Assembly: GCA_026120035.1 (NCBI GenBank)
Contig: JALRME010000011.1
Coordinates: forward strand, 186,001-250,000
Origin: Coleophoma eucalyptorum
Lineage: Eukaryota; Ascomycota; Leotiomycetes; Helotiales; Dermateaceae
Reading direction: 5' to 3'
DNA: 64,000 nucleotides
Notes under the pieces: generated by a model
The model's database searches: none
What the model was told of the DNA's origin: nothing
What the model saw: only the letters and a program-made list of their open reading frames with translations
Translations under genes and position numbers: made by a program
Part shown: in pieces, positions 13,508 through 25,679 of the stretch
Numbering within the stretch: position 1 is the stretch's first letter
Layout: every line of letters begins with the position of its first letter

Positions 13508-14752
13508 ATGATGGCCTCAAGAAGAAATGTCCTGCCGGACTATGGATATGCATCGCCTATTTCCAACGGACTACTGGACTCTGCAAGAAGGTACGGAACA
13601 ATCTGATCTATCCAGAGATTGTTCCGCAAGCTAACGATTCGAAGTAATGGATACTCAGATGCATCCCGCGCCGCATTCGACAAGGCTTCATACTACCCAT
13701 CATCAAGGTACGAGTTATGCATCTAGGATTTCCGGAGTGTTTACTAAATCTCCGTCTGAAGCGGCTCTTACCAGAATGTTTCTACAGCTAGCTACAGTGT
13801 GCCCGTAACTGCAGTCTCCGGAGCTTCTCTGATGCGTTCGGATCCAATATATACATCCACAGGTTACAATGTAGGACCATCATCTGCCATGTATGGCGCA
13901 CCTGGACCAGGATTCAATTCGTTTAACAGCCAGGCGTCAAGTTTTCAAGGCAGAATATCGCCGGAGGGCTACTTGGATGATTATGTGCCGTCACCCAGTC
14001 CTACGGATTACCCGCTTGAGCCCCCAAGCCGGTCAGCAGGCAAGTCTAAGAATGAAGGCAAAGGAAACCATACGTCGCAGAGACGCCCCAGCAACAGGGA
14101 TGAGTTTGATGGGCCTCACCAATTCCTACAAAGACCACCACCGGAATACATTGCTCAACAGGAGAGAGATTTACCACATTTGCCTACAAATCTGGTGGTC
14201 CAAGAGCAGGACAGTGTCCTAACTCGAGTCAACGACCGCTTATCTCAATGTGCCTTTGACTTTGTGGCCAAGTATCAATTCCCGTATGTATTACTATTGT
14301 CGAAATTTCGCGGCTTGGATTGGTCCTTTCGACCCAGCGCAAAACCTGTTGGCTTCAACGGCGAAAAGTAACTCTGGCTAACGATGCTTAGTATTCCGAT
14401 CAACGAATCTCTGCGCCCGGTGGAGCGTCCACAAGACCGAGAGTGGACGGAATGGGTTTACCTCCTCAAGCGACTTGCCACGAAACGACGCATACCCGCC
14501 CGAGTACTGTACAATGGTCAAATAAAGCAGTTTGTGACCATCCTGGAGAATTCGCTGGAAATGAGGCACGCTGCCAAGCATCAATCGCGACCACTGAAGG
14601 ACGACAGAAATATTCTGCAACTCATTTCAGCTGGCATACAGGTTGCGAAGATATTGAAGGACGCGGCGGCGATGAGCTACCTGGATCAATTATATGTCAC
14701 GACGGAGAAGCAGATTCAGGAGAGGAGCATGAGCAGCCGGTACCGCTGCTAA
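13508..14752 (+). CDS. Conserved-looking hypothetical protein, 342 aa
   Basis: Four exons (13508-13590, 13645-13707, 13762-14283, 14392-14752) join in frame, with donors GTACGG, GTACGA and GTATGT and short introns of 54-108 nt. The first 130 or so residues are Ser/Pro/Tyr-rich and low-complexity. A charged linker follows, and then an ordered, mostly helical C-terminal half (from about residue 190) containing a DREWTEWVYLLKRLATKRR stretch. I do not recognise a named family and see no signal peptide, membrane helix or catalytic motif. Two adjacent ATGs occur at the start (13508 and 13511). The well-behaved splicing and the folded-looking C-terminus support a real gene; function unknown. Confidence 0.7.
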
Positions 14753-15803
14753 CAAGCTTAGGCTACGAAGGTCATGGATACACGTCACTTACGAAGGAAT
14801 GAACACATCTCAGATTACGTGAGAAGTTTCTCATGTCTAGATATACTAGATCTGCACGCACAAATTGGACAGACCTGCTTCCATGCAGTACTCTTTGCAG
14901 CCATTGGAGACAAATTTGGGAGACCAGGCCCAGTTGTCTCACACCCTGAACCAATCCTGAAGTAGGACTCGAATGCTGTCCATGTTCTTCTGGGAGGTTC
15001 CCAACAGCCTCGAAGATCTCCAATCGGATGGATCAGCAAAAAAGAAGGCAGAAGTACTGCCCCGGGTTCATCCAAACATCCCGCTGTCATATCAGCAAGG
15101 CCAACTAGAACCAGCATGGAGGGCTCGCAGATCTTTGCTAGATGCTTTACCGAAGATTTGGCGTTATGAATGACACTTTTGGATTAGTTTGCAGGAGTTC
15201 TGGGTATTTAGAAATACCCACAAGGTATAATAAGGGTGCGCAAGCTTGGTATTTGGGGGCGTTAGCGGGGTCTTTCTGACGTTTTTGTTTTATTGTTATA
15301 TATCCTTTTCGCGGCATAGTTGGGGCTGGGTCTCGGATGTCAAAAGGCGTGTCTTTAATGCACCTGTTCTTGTAGTTCGACAGCGAGATAATAAGCAAAT
15401 GAAATTCATATTGAAGTTTACAAATCTCTATCACCCCGCACTGGTGGGATTGATTGCGGTGTTGCGATAAGTCGGGCGTTGCGGACAGGGGTCTGAACCG
15501 GTAACACTTTAGGTTTAGCTCTCTGCACGGCTGACCTCCGAGCCCCGAGGACGTTATTATGAGATGCCTTGTCTACCATCCGGTTCCGCGAGTATGGTAT
15601 TTCCTCTATATATCGCCCAGGTTTGCACTCTCTTCACCTTTATTTATTCTTTCATTATGCTCGTCCTTGCCTCATTTCACACCGAGATTTTGAGTTGGCC
15701 AGCCCTGTCATCGCTGCCTGCTAGTCCCTCCCCAGCTGTATCAGAATAGACATCTACCCTGTCAGCAAACCTTCCTATACATCTTTCCAATTATTTAGCA
15801 ATC
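14753..15803. other. Intergenic region
   Basis: About 1 kb separates two plus-strand genes. Open frames here are short and overlapping, with no domain. Near 15500 a GGTCTGAACC segment resembles a minus-strand tRNA T-loop, but no paired stem surrounds it. The stretch from about 15560 is a pyrimidine-rich promoter or leader for the following regulator. Confidence 0.4.
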
Positions 15804-18252
15804 ATGGCTGGCCAACGAGGCCTTCGACGAAAAACTGCCTTGAATCCTGCAAAACCCCAGAATGACTGTCGTCCGCCCTCGCCCGATATCCTCATGGTTG
15901 ATTCTAGCGAGGCTGAATATTGGCTGGCAGTGAGCTCTGGGACTAGCACCTCGGGCACGTCGTATCTAAACGCCAACACAGAGAAGGATAGCAGCTTTGT
16001 TTTTGTGCAAGGACATGCTAGGAAGCCACGAGTCCACCCGAGTGAGGCAATTGAAGAGGCTGAAGGAGAGAGCCTCTCGACGCTGAGCAATGATGACGTA
16101 GAAATGGGAATTGGTGGTGACGATGGGGAGAGTTTAGGAGAAAGAGAGAGAATAATGTGCCAGAAAGAGGTTCTGGCCGAGTTGTATACTGCTCGTGAGC
16201 TACTTTGTTATCCGCGTAGGAAGTGAGTGCTGACCGTGCTGCAGAACCACAGACAGTGCATAATGCTTATGAGCAGGCAGATACAGTAAGTACTGTATCG
16301 TACAATACAGAATACTCTCAAGAGGATATGAACTACCATACCCTGGACTATCAGTTCCAATCAGATTCATTCTCTTTTACTGTTAGTCCAAGGACATACT
16401 CTCTCCCGTCGCGCCCGATGACTCAAGCTGCTCCGCAGGAGGATTCCCCTTGGAATCCACTGGTAGAGGAAAACAGAACTCACTACCCAGCTGGGTTTGT
16501 GGCATTTATGCCGCAACCAGGACCAGTAGGACTTCAGTCTGCCCAGGCGATCATGCGAGGTCAACCGACTTCAGTGGAGAGCTCCAATCATACCAGGCGC
16601 GAGAAGAAGAAGTCCTCTAGCTCTCGTGCGCTGCCTGAATCAAAAAGTAAAGGTGAAGAAGCAACCCATGTACTTGTAAGTTGGGAGCATATTGTGGTGC
16701 AGAGAAATGGCCTTCGCAAGTTGGGCGGTGGTGACAATGCTGGGGAGAGTCGACAGCGTAAGCATGGGCATCGCAGGGGCAAGCTCACTCGTGAAGCTGC
16801 AAATAAAGCCAAGATTATAAGAGGGATGAAGTCCTGTTGGAGATGCTGGAACCTGAAGATCCCTGTAAGATATGCTACCTAGACACACAACAACCACTGA
16901 CAGTGTGCAGTGTTCCGAAGACGAAGAGTGTAAGGCATGCGTCAAGCGCTATTCCGCCGTATCGCCCACTAGTGATCAACTTTGCTGCCGAACAGGTTTT
17001 GATGAATATGAAAGGGCCTTCTTCCCTGACTTTCTCAACGCCCATCTCAAGAAACAAAGTATCGAAGACCTGATCTCCGAGCACACCTCTGGGTTTTGGG
17101 ATATCGAAATCGATGTCGATGTCACCACGGGAGCAAGTTTCAAACCGATGCGATTGTCCACCAACTTCTTCCGAGCTGAAGGAGCGGAGCTGCTTCTGCA
17201 TCACCACTTGGGCACGAACCTCGATAACAAGGACCAACTTGTTCTGCAATATAGTGCTCCTGTGGGACTCCTTGGTGTTGATATCACTGATCTGAAGAAG
17301 ATATGTCAACAGTATATCGAGGATATGGTTGCAAATCCGCTCTATGCAGAGCAGTCCTGCGCAGGCAATCCAACGGAAATTCCACGGAGGGTCTTAGAAG
17401 CCATTCAACAATATATCTCTGTCAAAGATGTAAGTGCCCTAGAATGCCCGACTGAGGTACATCTGATTAACTCAAATAATAGCAACCTCTTATCCGCAAA
17501 GCCATGATGCTACATGCTATCAACTACTCCATGTCTCGGCTTGTCACCTTCTCCCAAGATTCAGCAGCTAGGCTTGCGGAGCAACTAGGAGAATTTTCGA
17601 TTCCCTACCTCTCCTCACGGCTTTTGAACCGACAGATAAAATACGCAATGCACAAGCTCCACCGAGACCTAACAAAAGAAGTGCTTAAAGGTCTGGAGAA
17701 ATCTATGCGAGCCAAATCAAAAGATTCGTGGGGTCCATCATTCTGCGCAATCCTTATCCTATCTCTATGTATTGAAGACCTCCAGACTGCCGCAGACACA
17801 TTCGTCGTTTGTGATCTTGAGAAGGATGGGTCACCGGCAAACCTCAACCGAGGGGACAGCTTTACTGCTTGCTCAGAACTCGAAGAGTACCCTTATCAGC
17901 GATGCACAAGACTTTTCCATGACATCTACCGTTCTCATCGTCAAGCTGGGGGAAGGGTAAAAGACGGTGCTTTTAATCCAATCAAGAATTTTTGTGAGGT
18001 TGATGCGCAAAGTGGCTGGGACAAGCACACAGCTCGTATGTCGATGGCTTTCCGAGAACTGGTCTCTGAGTTCGGTTGGTTCCCTATATGATAAGCTTCA
18101 TACTGTTTGCTGATTGATAAATAGACGCCGAGATGAGAACCATTTCGGAGAAACCTCTCTTCCTACCCCTGGACGCCATTGTCCTCCCTGCCATGATTAG
18201 GACGAACAACACTGGGAGACTAGTCTCTCAATTCTTGCTTTCATTCCTCTAG
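15804..18252 (+). CDS. Zn-cluster (variant Zn2Cys6) transcription-factor-like protein
   Basis: Five exons (15804-16194, 16245-16864, 16911-17429, 17483-18074, 18125-18252) encode 749 aa. The N-terminal half is disordered and acidic. A basic RRGKLTREAANKAK stretch precedes a cysteine cluster at Cys328, Cys331, Cys338, Cys344 and Cys347, with a distant Cys362/363 pair (C-x2-C-x6-C-x5-C-x2-C-x14-C). The last loop is longer than in canonical Zn2Cys6 clusters, as in a set of large fungal regulators whose next motif resembles RTGFDEYERAFFPDF here. The 45-50-nt introns each restore frame. The fourth donor is GTTGGT; without that intron the frame ends at 18091 and the family-like tail LDAIVLPAMIRTNNTGRL is lost. 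DNA binding is inferred. A second, diverged copy of the tail motif lies just after the stop. Confidence 0.8.
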
Positions 18253-18333
18253 AAACTTTGTGAGGACGTAATCAAGACGGACAACACAGGACGGCTGGCT
18301 TCTAATTTTTTGCCTTCGCGCTGCTACGACTGA
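18253..18333 (+). repeat. Degenerate in-frame duplicate of the preceding C-terminal tail motif
   Basis: Directly after the TAG at 18250-18252, and in the same frame, 26 sense codons run to a TGA. They contain VIKTDNTGRLASNFL, which closely mirrors MIRTNNTGRLVSQFLL encoded about 70 bp upstream. This is an imperfect tandem duplication of the last coding segment. Confidence 0.6.
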
Positions 18334-19838
18334 TGATTCATGGTAACGAAGTGCAACCCCAGGGCGTGTACGAAGCACAATATGCACTATATGACACCGA
18401 AGACACGAACATTGTATTGACAAAAGTAATGATATTTTGTAAATAGCATTGATCTGATCTAATCTGATCCAATATGTATAATATGATCCCATAAAACATA
18501 ATTTGTTTAAAACATTGTGAATTTGTTTGTCACGATTAGTCCTCCTGGCGCACTGAAGTCGACACCAGCAGGGTGGAATGGACTGGCTGTCTAGGCCGTT
18601 GGTTCTATATCCCACGAACGATATTGAAATAAGTGACGCTCGAGTGCATGATTCCATTGAAGGAGGCGCAGGAGGTAGGCAATATGTGGTTTTTTGTCTT
18701 AATTTGGATTTGGAGATGGGGAGTGTGATACTTGACCTGCGGGAGTTGGCTATAATTTGAACCGTAAGCTATATCTCTAAAGTGCTCATACTACACTTGG
18801 AGCCTGCTTGAAAGGAGACTGCCATATGCGACCCCGATGCGTTGTGATGTTGATGATGGTAGATGATGTGAAGAGCGAAGGAAGGAAATTTCTCGAGAAG
18901 AAGTTTTGTAGTTCGTCGAGTGCGGATACTTGATTAGTCATACCACACTAACGAATTGACGCGCTAAAATTCTTGACCGCGTTAAGAGGCGAGACGAGCT
19001 TCCTCTCTCCTTTCTTCATCACACATTTCATTAGACACGGTTAATCAACCGCTAGGTTCCATTCACCAACTGGCTAGACGGTCATATTTACGTGCTAGAG
19101 TATATCTTCGATATCGGGCGGACTTTGTGCTGTGGCTGATTGCTGTTTTCCATTTTTTGGCTTGCAGATGTGAAGCTAGGGGTCGATTTCCGTGGGTATC
19201 ACATACCTACCCTTTACTACCTTGATGCTGTTGATGAAATGCGGAGCATGGGCTTTGGAGAATGCTATACAAAATGAATATCCTTGCCTATATCGAGTTC
19301 CCTAAACTTGCATCGAGGACACCCTACTCCGTGACTCGACCTGTGACAACTGTTCTTGCTCAATGATGCCAACACCAGCAGCAGCGCCCAAGGACGGAGC
19401 CATTGGACGATATATACGAAGACCAAGCCACCTTTACGAGGACAGCAACGCCCTGTTACTCTGTTTCGGGATTGATTTAATCACAGTCTTCGCATCGCAA
19501 ACGTATAGCAATACGAAATATCGTATCCTCCTTGCCTGAGGGATGCGGATCATATTTTGACCGGACTCAGCCCTGAACCTGTACGTAGCCTTCCTGCAGT
19601 ACAACGGCATCTGGCCCCAACATTTTTCGTAAGCATGTGAAATGCCATGAGAAATGGCAAACCCGCTCGCACTGTATCTCCTGACTTGTAACTTCTCGCA
19701 AACAAGCAACAGTATGGATCTGTCAAATTAAAACGTCATCGATTACTTCGCGCCTCCTCCCAGTCTGTAGCTCCGGCAAAGACATGATCGCTTCTGAGCC
19801 TCGTTGCTTCAGAGAGCTTCAACTCTTATTTGAGAACC
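18334..19838. other. Intergenic region
   Basis: About 1.5 kb of AT-rich sequence lies between the second regulator and SEC59. The frames present are short and show no domain. The right end is presumed to be the SEC59 promoter and leader. Confidence 0.4.
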
Positions 19839-22589
19839 ATGCCTGAGCATATCAAACCATCCATCACGCCACAATCGCATGCCCAAACTCTTCGAGAAGA
19901 TGCCACTAGGATCCTGACGAGAACTCCTCACCCGTACCACCGACAGTACTTCGAATTACCGTATGCTTCCGAACGTCTTAGCAGCACAGCTCCACCTACA
20001 CAGTCGCCTCTCCGCTCAACACAGAGTACAGACGATGAAGCGCAGGAAAGCACGAGATCTTGGTCCGATAGATACAGAGGGTCTGGAAACAGCGACAGCG
20101 GTACCGAGGCAGATGATGAGCATTTCCTGAAGGGGCTACCGGCCCCCAAGCCACGGCCACATAAAGGTCTTCGAGTTTCGAATGGGTTATCAGGGTCACC
20201 AAGCCCTGTGCTGTCTCCAGCGATTCTTGGGGAGTATAAAGCGCAGGGTTCACGACGTTCTGGAGCACCTTTGCAGCTTAGTGAGGATGAACTGCGACAG
20301 GCAGCAGAAAGATTACGGGTGAAACGAAAGACCGAGGTTGTGCGAAGGTTAATAGAAACTGCTCTGCTAGGTTTTGTTGGAGGTATATTTTGTTTAGATC
20401 CCCGAATAAGAGGTCTGCTGTGGATGTGGAGAAAAGGTACAACTTTCACAGCTGCGATGTTGGATAAGCTAACGTAGTCAGAACTGGTTTGCCAAATGCT
20501 CATTGTTTCTTCCTTGATTGCCATATACCCGCTGAGGTTATTACGATATCTCAGCTCCAGGAGACCGTGGAAGAGTCGAATACCGCTGGAGATACCGCCG
20601 GTTTTCGATCCTGCACCACTTCTATATCCTCTAGCAGTTCCCATGCTGGTGTCACTTGTCCTGTCTGTCGATAAACCCACCTGGCTACTGCCGAGTATTA
20701 TTCTCAGCATCGCCTCCTTACCGAAGCAGCTCATTCCTGCGGTTGGTGAGCTGGATGGAGCTAACACTCTTCACTGGTTTCTTTCTTGTATTCCTTGTCT
20801 GATCTCTCGAGGTATTTTATTGCCAGGTTCTCACATTAAGCCACAAAAAGACATACATGGTTGGGACCCGGAGATCTTGGTACTCCTGTTTCCTTTACAT
20901 CAAGCTCTATGTACGACCCTAGCATATCTTACGACTACGAGCCTTCTATCTGCAGAGCTACAACTGCTCTCTGTGGCGTTAATTGATCTCCTCCTATTAT
21001 CGACTTCTCCGCAAACCGTGATCCTGAAGTCTCTTCTTTGGGGAGGGGGTGTTGGAATTCTTGTCACTTGTGAGAATGTACTTCGGTGGGGAGTTGCGCT
21101 GGCAAGAGTGCCGAAATGGAGATTCAGACGCGGTGGAAAACATAGCAGTGCTCTTGAATCGGCACGGAGTTTGGCGTTATCCAACAATGCCCTTGGGCGT
21201 TTGAGCAAATCAGTCTTCTCTTGGGACGAAGATGGGTCCAGTGGAAACGAAGAGCCTGCAGCATACCGCAGTTCAACCAGCCTTAGAGTCAATACGAAGA
21301 TTCCCGGAACTGCTAGATCGAATAAAGAGAACGGATCAGCTTCCGCTGTTGATCGCCAGTCGGTGAAATCGTCGGCTCTGCTCGATCCGAAAGGCGACCA
21401 GAATATGCAAAGACGTCACACTCTCCCAATTCTCTCATCTCTGCCAGCGAGATCGAGTCAGCGCACTCCCTCTGGCCGCAGGAAAAGATCTGCATCTTCG
21501 AGTGTTCAGGCGTTCTTCTGTCTGACGCAAAAACAAGCAACCTTCCGGAAATGGTTGTATGCAGGTTACGTATATTTCTGCGTCTTTGCTATAATTCTGG
21601 TTGGTATTCGAGAATATGTTGGAAGGTATGCTTTAGCAGGCAATGAGCCCGTTGGATGGGCTCTTGGCTACCTTTTTGGTGGTCTGCCAAAATTTAGGAT
21701 GGAGGTTGTTTCTGCAAACCTGCAAAGATGGATATGCCTCCCTGATCGCAGCTTCGAAGGCACTAGTTCGTGTCATCTTGGCTGGGTGGAGCACTTGAGG
21801 CATGCTTCTTTTGGGGCCGCCAATACTCGATTGATCCTGTTTGGCTACTGGTTCGCAGTGATAGTTGTTGGCCTAGCGGTGGTCTTCCGGCTCTCTGCGA
21901 TTTACGAAGTCGATACTCGCCGAAAGGTTTTCCATTTCATGATGGTGGCGATGTTGCTACCAGCGACCTTTGTTGACCCAACTTTCGCAGCACTGGCGCT
22001 TAGTCTGGTGCTCGCTGTTTTTTTATTGCTTGACTTGTTCAGGGCATCACAATTACCACCGTTGTCGAAATCCTTGGCATACTTCTTGACGCCTTATGTA
22101 GACGGCAGGGACCTGAAGGGACCTGTAGTTATCTCTCATATATTTCTCTTGATTGGCTGCGCTATTCCGCTGTGGCTCTCCCTTGGATCTTTACCCCGGA
22201 CAGGCAAAGGTGCTCTCGTAGGTTGGGAAGTCCCGACAAGGGAAGTAAGTATGGTCAGCGGCGTGATTTGCGTCGGATTAGGAGATGCAGCTGCTTCGCT
22301 GATCGGACGACGATTCGGACGGCGTAAATGGTTATGGGGAGGTGGCAAAAGCATTGAAGGCAGCGTAGCATTCGCTACTGCCGTGGGACTGGCGTTACTG
22401 CTGGCAAAGGCCTGGCTTAGAATCGGGGCGTGGTCGGCTAATAATCATGATAACTGGGTTACGACTTTGTGGAAGGCAGGCGTTGCGGCGGTGGTTGCTA
22501 GTCTTACAGAGGCGGTTCTTACGGGCGGGAATGATAACGTTGTTGTTCCTGTAGTACTGTGGCTGTGTGTTAAAGGCTTGGATATATAG
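19839..22589 (+). CDS. SEC59: Dolichol kinase
   Basis: Two exons (19839-20436, 20482-22589; donor GTACAA, acceptor TCAG) encode 901 aa. Dolichol kinase uses CTP to phosphorylate dolichol at the ER membrane, supplying dolichyl phosphate for N-glycosylation, O-mannosylation and GPI anchors. The N-terminal 170 residues are soluble and low-complexity. Many hydrophobic helices follow, interrupted by a polar Ser-rich loop at roughly residues 440-560. The C-terminal catalytic region has the family motifs: RKVFHFMMV, YVDGRDLKGPVVISHIFLL, and the nucleotide-binding stretch GLGDAAASLIGRRFGRRKW followed by KSIEGSVAF. The long N-terminus is typical of filamentous fungi compared with the shorter yeast enzyme. 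The 45-nt intron is needed to link the cytosolic head to the membrane part. Confidence 0.93.
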
Positions 22590-22960
22590 ATTCAGAGACG
22601 GCATAGAAGAAGGAATTGTCTTATTCTGGCTAAAAGCACTTATAAGCATCTTACCCGTTATCCTCTTGAACTTGGAATTAAAGACCAAATCGTATTGTCC
22701 ATGTGTAGGAAATTTGCACAAAGCCATAGTGTAACCTCAAACTGGAGTCGTAAAGCATGCTCAAGAGTCCCAACTTTATTGAGTTCATTAGTCTCGTCGC
22801 TTCGCTCGCTCCCTGAGAACTGAAGAGCTGTCGACCTTCATGCCTCACATACCAGGCACCTATCGCGGAGCTGCCATAGCTCTCTCTCCGACCTCACGTC
22901 CCAAATTTCAACCCCTCCATCCTCTTCTATTTCACCACATTATACTCCACCATTCCAAGA

Positions 22961-23825
22961 ATGGCGAGTGATGACTACACGCCCTCAATAGGCGGCGGGC
23001 TCAAGCTCAAGGGCTCTAAACCGACAGGGATTAAGAAGAAGAAAAAAAAAGACAAGGCGAAGAACGAAGATTCCGGAGCGTCGATACAGAAAGCGTTGAA
23101 GGAAGTTGATAAGGAGGCTTTGCGGGAGTTTGATGAGAAGGAGGGAGGCAATGAGGAGGCAAGAAAAGAAGCCGAGGAAGAGCTAGGGCATGGGAAAACG
23201 GAGGCGGAGAGGAGGAGGGATGAGATGAGGAGGAAGAGGGTGAGTTGATCTCTTTTGATTTAGTTGGACGTTAAAGGTGTGGTTTTGACTCGGGTCTGGA
23301 CTCGGGTCTGAGATACGACGTGTATGCATGTTTGGGGCTCTTGGGGGTTCTGTAGGCGGAAGTGCTGCTTGCTTTGCTGTGATGCGATTTGGAGCTCTCA
23401 GAAACTTGTGAGCTACGCTTGCGGTCGTCACGAGAAGTCCGTTGGAACTGTGCTGTCAAGGCTTGCTGAAAGCGCTGAAAGCTTTGCACTGCAGTTCTTG
23501 CGGCTTCAAGAGTGAGAGTACTACAACAGTTCTAGTTCCAGACACTATCCCAAACCAGCTCTTTATAACGCCCACCTCAAGACATTCATAATCAAGAATC
23601 GTCAGGCTAACATCACCTTCAGTTAGCAGAAAGACTCGAGAAAGAAGGCTCGAAATCACACAAAGAGCGAGTTGAGGAGCTCAACCGATATCTATCAAGT
23701 CTTTCAGAACATCACGACATGTAAGTTCCCCCTCTCGCAGGTCTATCTTTAGAAGCAAGAGAAGACATTGTTATCTTAGGGAGTAATGCTAATGATAGTA
23801 TAGGCCAAAAATTGGACCTGGATAA
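22961..23825 (+). CDS. FAM32A-like (DUF1754) nuclear protein
   Basis: The family hallmarks are clear: an N-terminal GGGLKLKG motif followed by a Lys block, a GKTEAERRRDEMRRKR segment and a C-terminal SHKERVEELNRYLSSLSEHH stretch ending in a short PKIGPG tail. My model is exon 1 22961-23243, exon 2 23627-23720 and exon 3 23804-23825 (132 aa). It uses a GTTGAT donor that leaves exactly three residues between KR and RLEKEG, matching the spacing I recall for the family. Using the more consensus-like GTGAGT donor at 23240 breaks the frame with the natural acceptor at 23626. A 383-nt first intron is long for this window. Human FAM32A is spliceosome-associated; the fungal role is inferred to be similar. 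Confidence 0.8.
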
Positions 23826-25679
23826 ACCGGAAGCAGAGAAAATATATCTCGGGCAACTTCGCTTTTCTGTCGACATTGGTATCTGGAGTTCTGGAACAAC
23901 AGTGGTGTGGTTTGTATGATAATTGCAATTTGTGAGAGCGCACAGGGGCGTTTATAGTGACGGAGTTCTTCTTGGTGTGGCTCACGTTCTCTTGCAAGTT
24001 AATGAACCTACATTCATTCCATTATCGTCACCAAGGTTTCATCGGGAAGCAGTCCATGAGGAAACCAATTCAAATAGTTGGAGCAAAGTTGGGTGTAATC
24101 AGATTCGATGGTCACCAACTTGGCTATATGGTATTTAGAGCCAGTTCTACCCAGCATACATAAGTAATCCAACATGACCGCTTGTGGATTTTTGGGATCT
24201 CTTCCTGGCTCGAAAGAGACTATATCCTGCAGCCAACGGTCAAGGTATAAATGATGTCGAATTTGTCTATTTTGGTATTCGGAGCCATCGACAGATCTTG
24301 AGATGCAGTCAGCCCATTATCAAATTCGTCATACCAATCAACAATTTACTACCACCAACTCTTGGACCGGGTAAGACCAGTACGAACTGAATGGAATAGC
24401 TGAGACTTCCGTGTGTACGAGGCGTGTGGTACAAGAAAGCAAAGCCGTTGCTCAAGAGTGCTGGACTTGGGTGGCTGTTTTCCCCAGAGTGGTAACAATG
24501 AGAGCTAGTGCGGCCAGAGGAGGATGATCAAACTTCTGCATGGATAAACAGGATGGGCTTTACCCAGAGTAACTTCGCATTAGCTCAGTTACCTGTGGAC
24601 CACACCTTGTTGGTCATTGGGTACCCAAGAAAGTCTTCAAGTTCAAGTGATAGCAACCGCAGAGCCCAAAACCTCAATAACTGCAGGTGTTCTTGAGATT
24701 GTTCCCACGCAGGAGTAGCGATGATGAATGGCTATGTGAATTCACGTTCACAGTTTGATAACGTGCCGTGCTTGAGAACACTAGGGGGCTGGGCACGGCC
24801 TGACCTGAGTATCCACGAAGATGGAGTAGACGCAGGCTCCCATGTTTGGCCATTGCCTTGTAAGGATATGCAAAGTCTATTCTGATTAAAGTCAGAACGG
24901 TTTCAGAAGAGTAGCAGAGAAAGATCTCGAGTGAGTCTGGGAAAATATAAAGTATTCCGCATGCCGAGGGATCAAAGCAGTAGATAGTGTTAAGACAGGC
25001 GATCCGGGATGGAAACCTGGTTATACAAAACTTTGTGTAGCGTGAACCTCTGGGGCTCCAGGACAAATACTACAGATAAATACTACAGCAAATTGGCCAT
25101 TGGTACGGACGAAACCCTCAGGAGCTAGCAAGTTAGTAATAAGAATAGAGTTGTAAGAAGCTTCTCAGACGAAGCAGAACCGTCTAGGATAGGCTGGATA
25201 GCACTAAACCGTACACGCGATATTGAGATATTCTCAGCCTGAAAGTCATGAAGATGATTCCTTGAGTAGCTTTCAAAAGCTTTGAGGCTACAGTGAGGCC
25301 GTTTTCAAAACCAAGCTGATACTATGGTCTGGATTGTGTATGTACGTATTTATTGTTTCCATACCATATACATATCTATCTCTGTTCCGAATCGATACTC
25401 TCGTTGAGCTTGCTCAGGAATCTTCACATCTCCAATTATCAATTCTCTGTTCGCATTTTAGCCAGTCCCCATATTATCTCGTCTCCCAAACAAAATCAAG
25501 TAAAAGTCATGAACGCCGTTTTCCACCAAAATATGTGCTTTTCTGTGCTGCGAAGAGTCGAGTCTAAAGTCGTGATAAGGAGAGACATTACTATCATTAG
25601 TAGTGAAAAATGCGACCATGGACCCCAGCGCCATGCTATGCTATGCTCGAACGCTAAAGAAATAATTCAAAGAACTCGA
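23826..25679. other. Intergenic region, no gene seen
   Basis: About 1.85 kb lies between the convergent FAM32A-like and wall-protein genes. It holds short overlapping frames only. Two similar segments (around 24126-24142 and 24272-24288, GGTATTTAGAGCCA and GGTATTCGGAGCCA) vaguely resemble a retroelement primer-binding site, but no LTRs or gag/pol frames accompany them. Confidence 0.35.

Noticed and set aside
15490..15545. Possible minus-strand tRNA near GGTCTGAACC
   Set aside because: No acceptor or T-stem pairing; probably promoter sequence.
16223..16260. 22- or 30-nt intron joining the first two frames of the second regulator
   Set aside because: Too short to splice. A 50-nt intron from 16195 to 16244 with a CTGAC branch site fits the frame.
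23240..23276. 24-nt intron plus 13-nt microexon in the FAM32A-like gene
   Set aside because: It restores frame, but the intron is below the usual fungal minimum and inserts three extra residues. The GTTGAT donor model fits the family spacing better.
24126..24288. Two primer-binding-site-like segments suggesting a retroelement
   Set aside because: Matches are imperfect, and there are no LTRs, gag/pol frames or target-site duplications.
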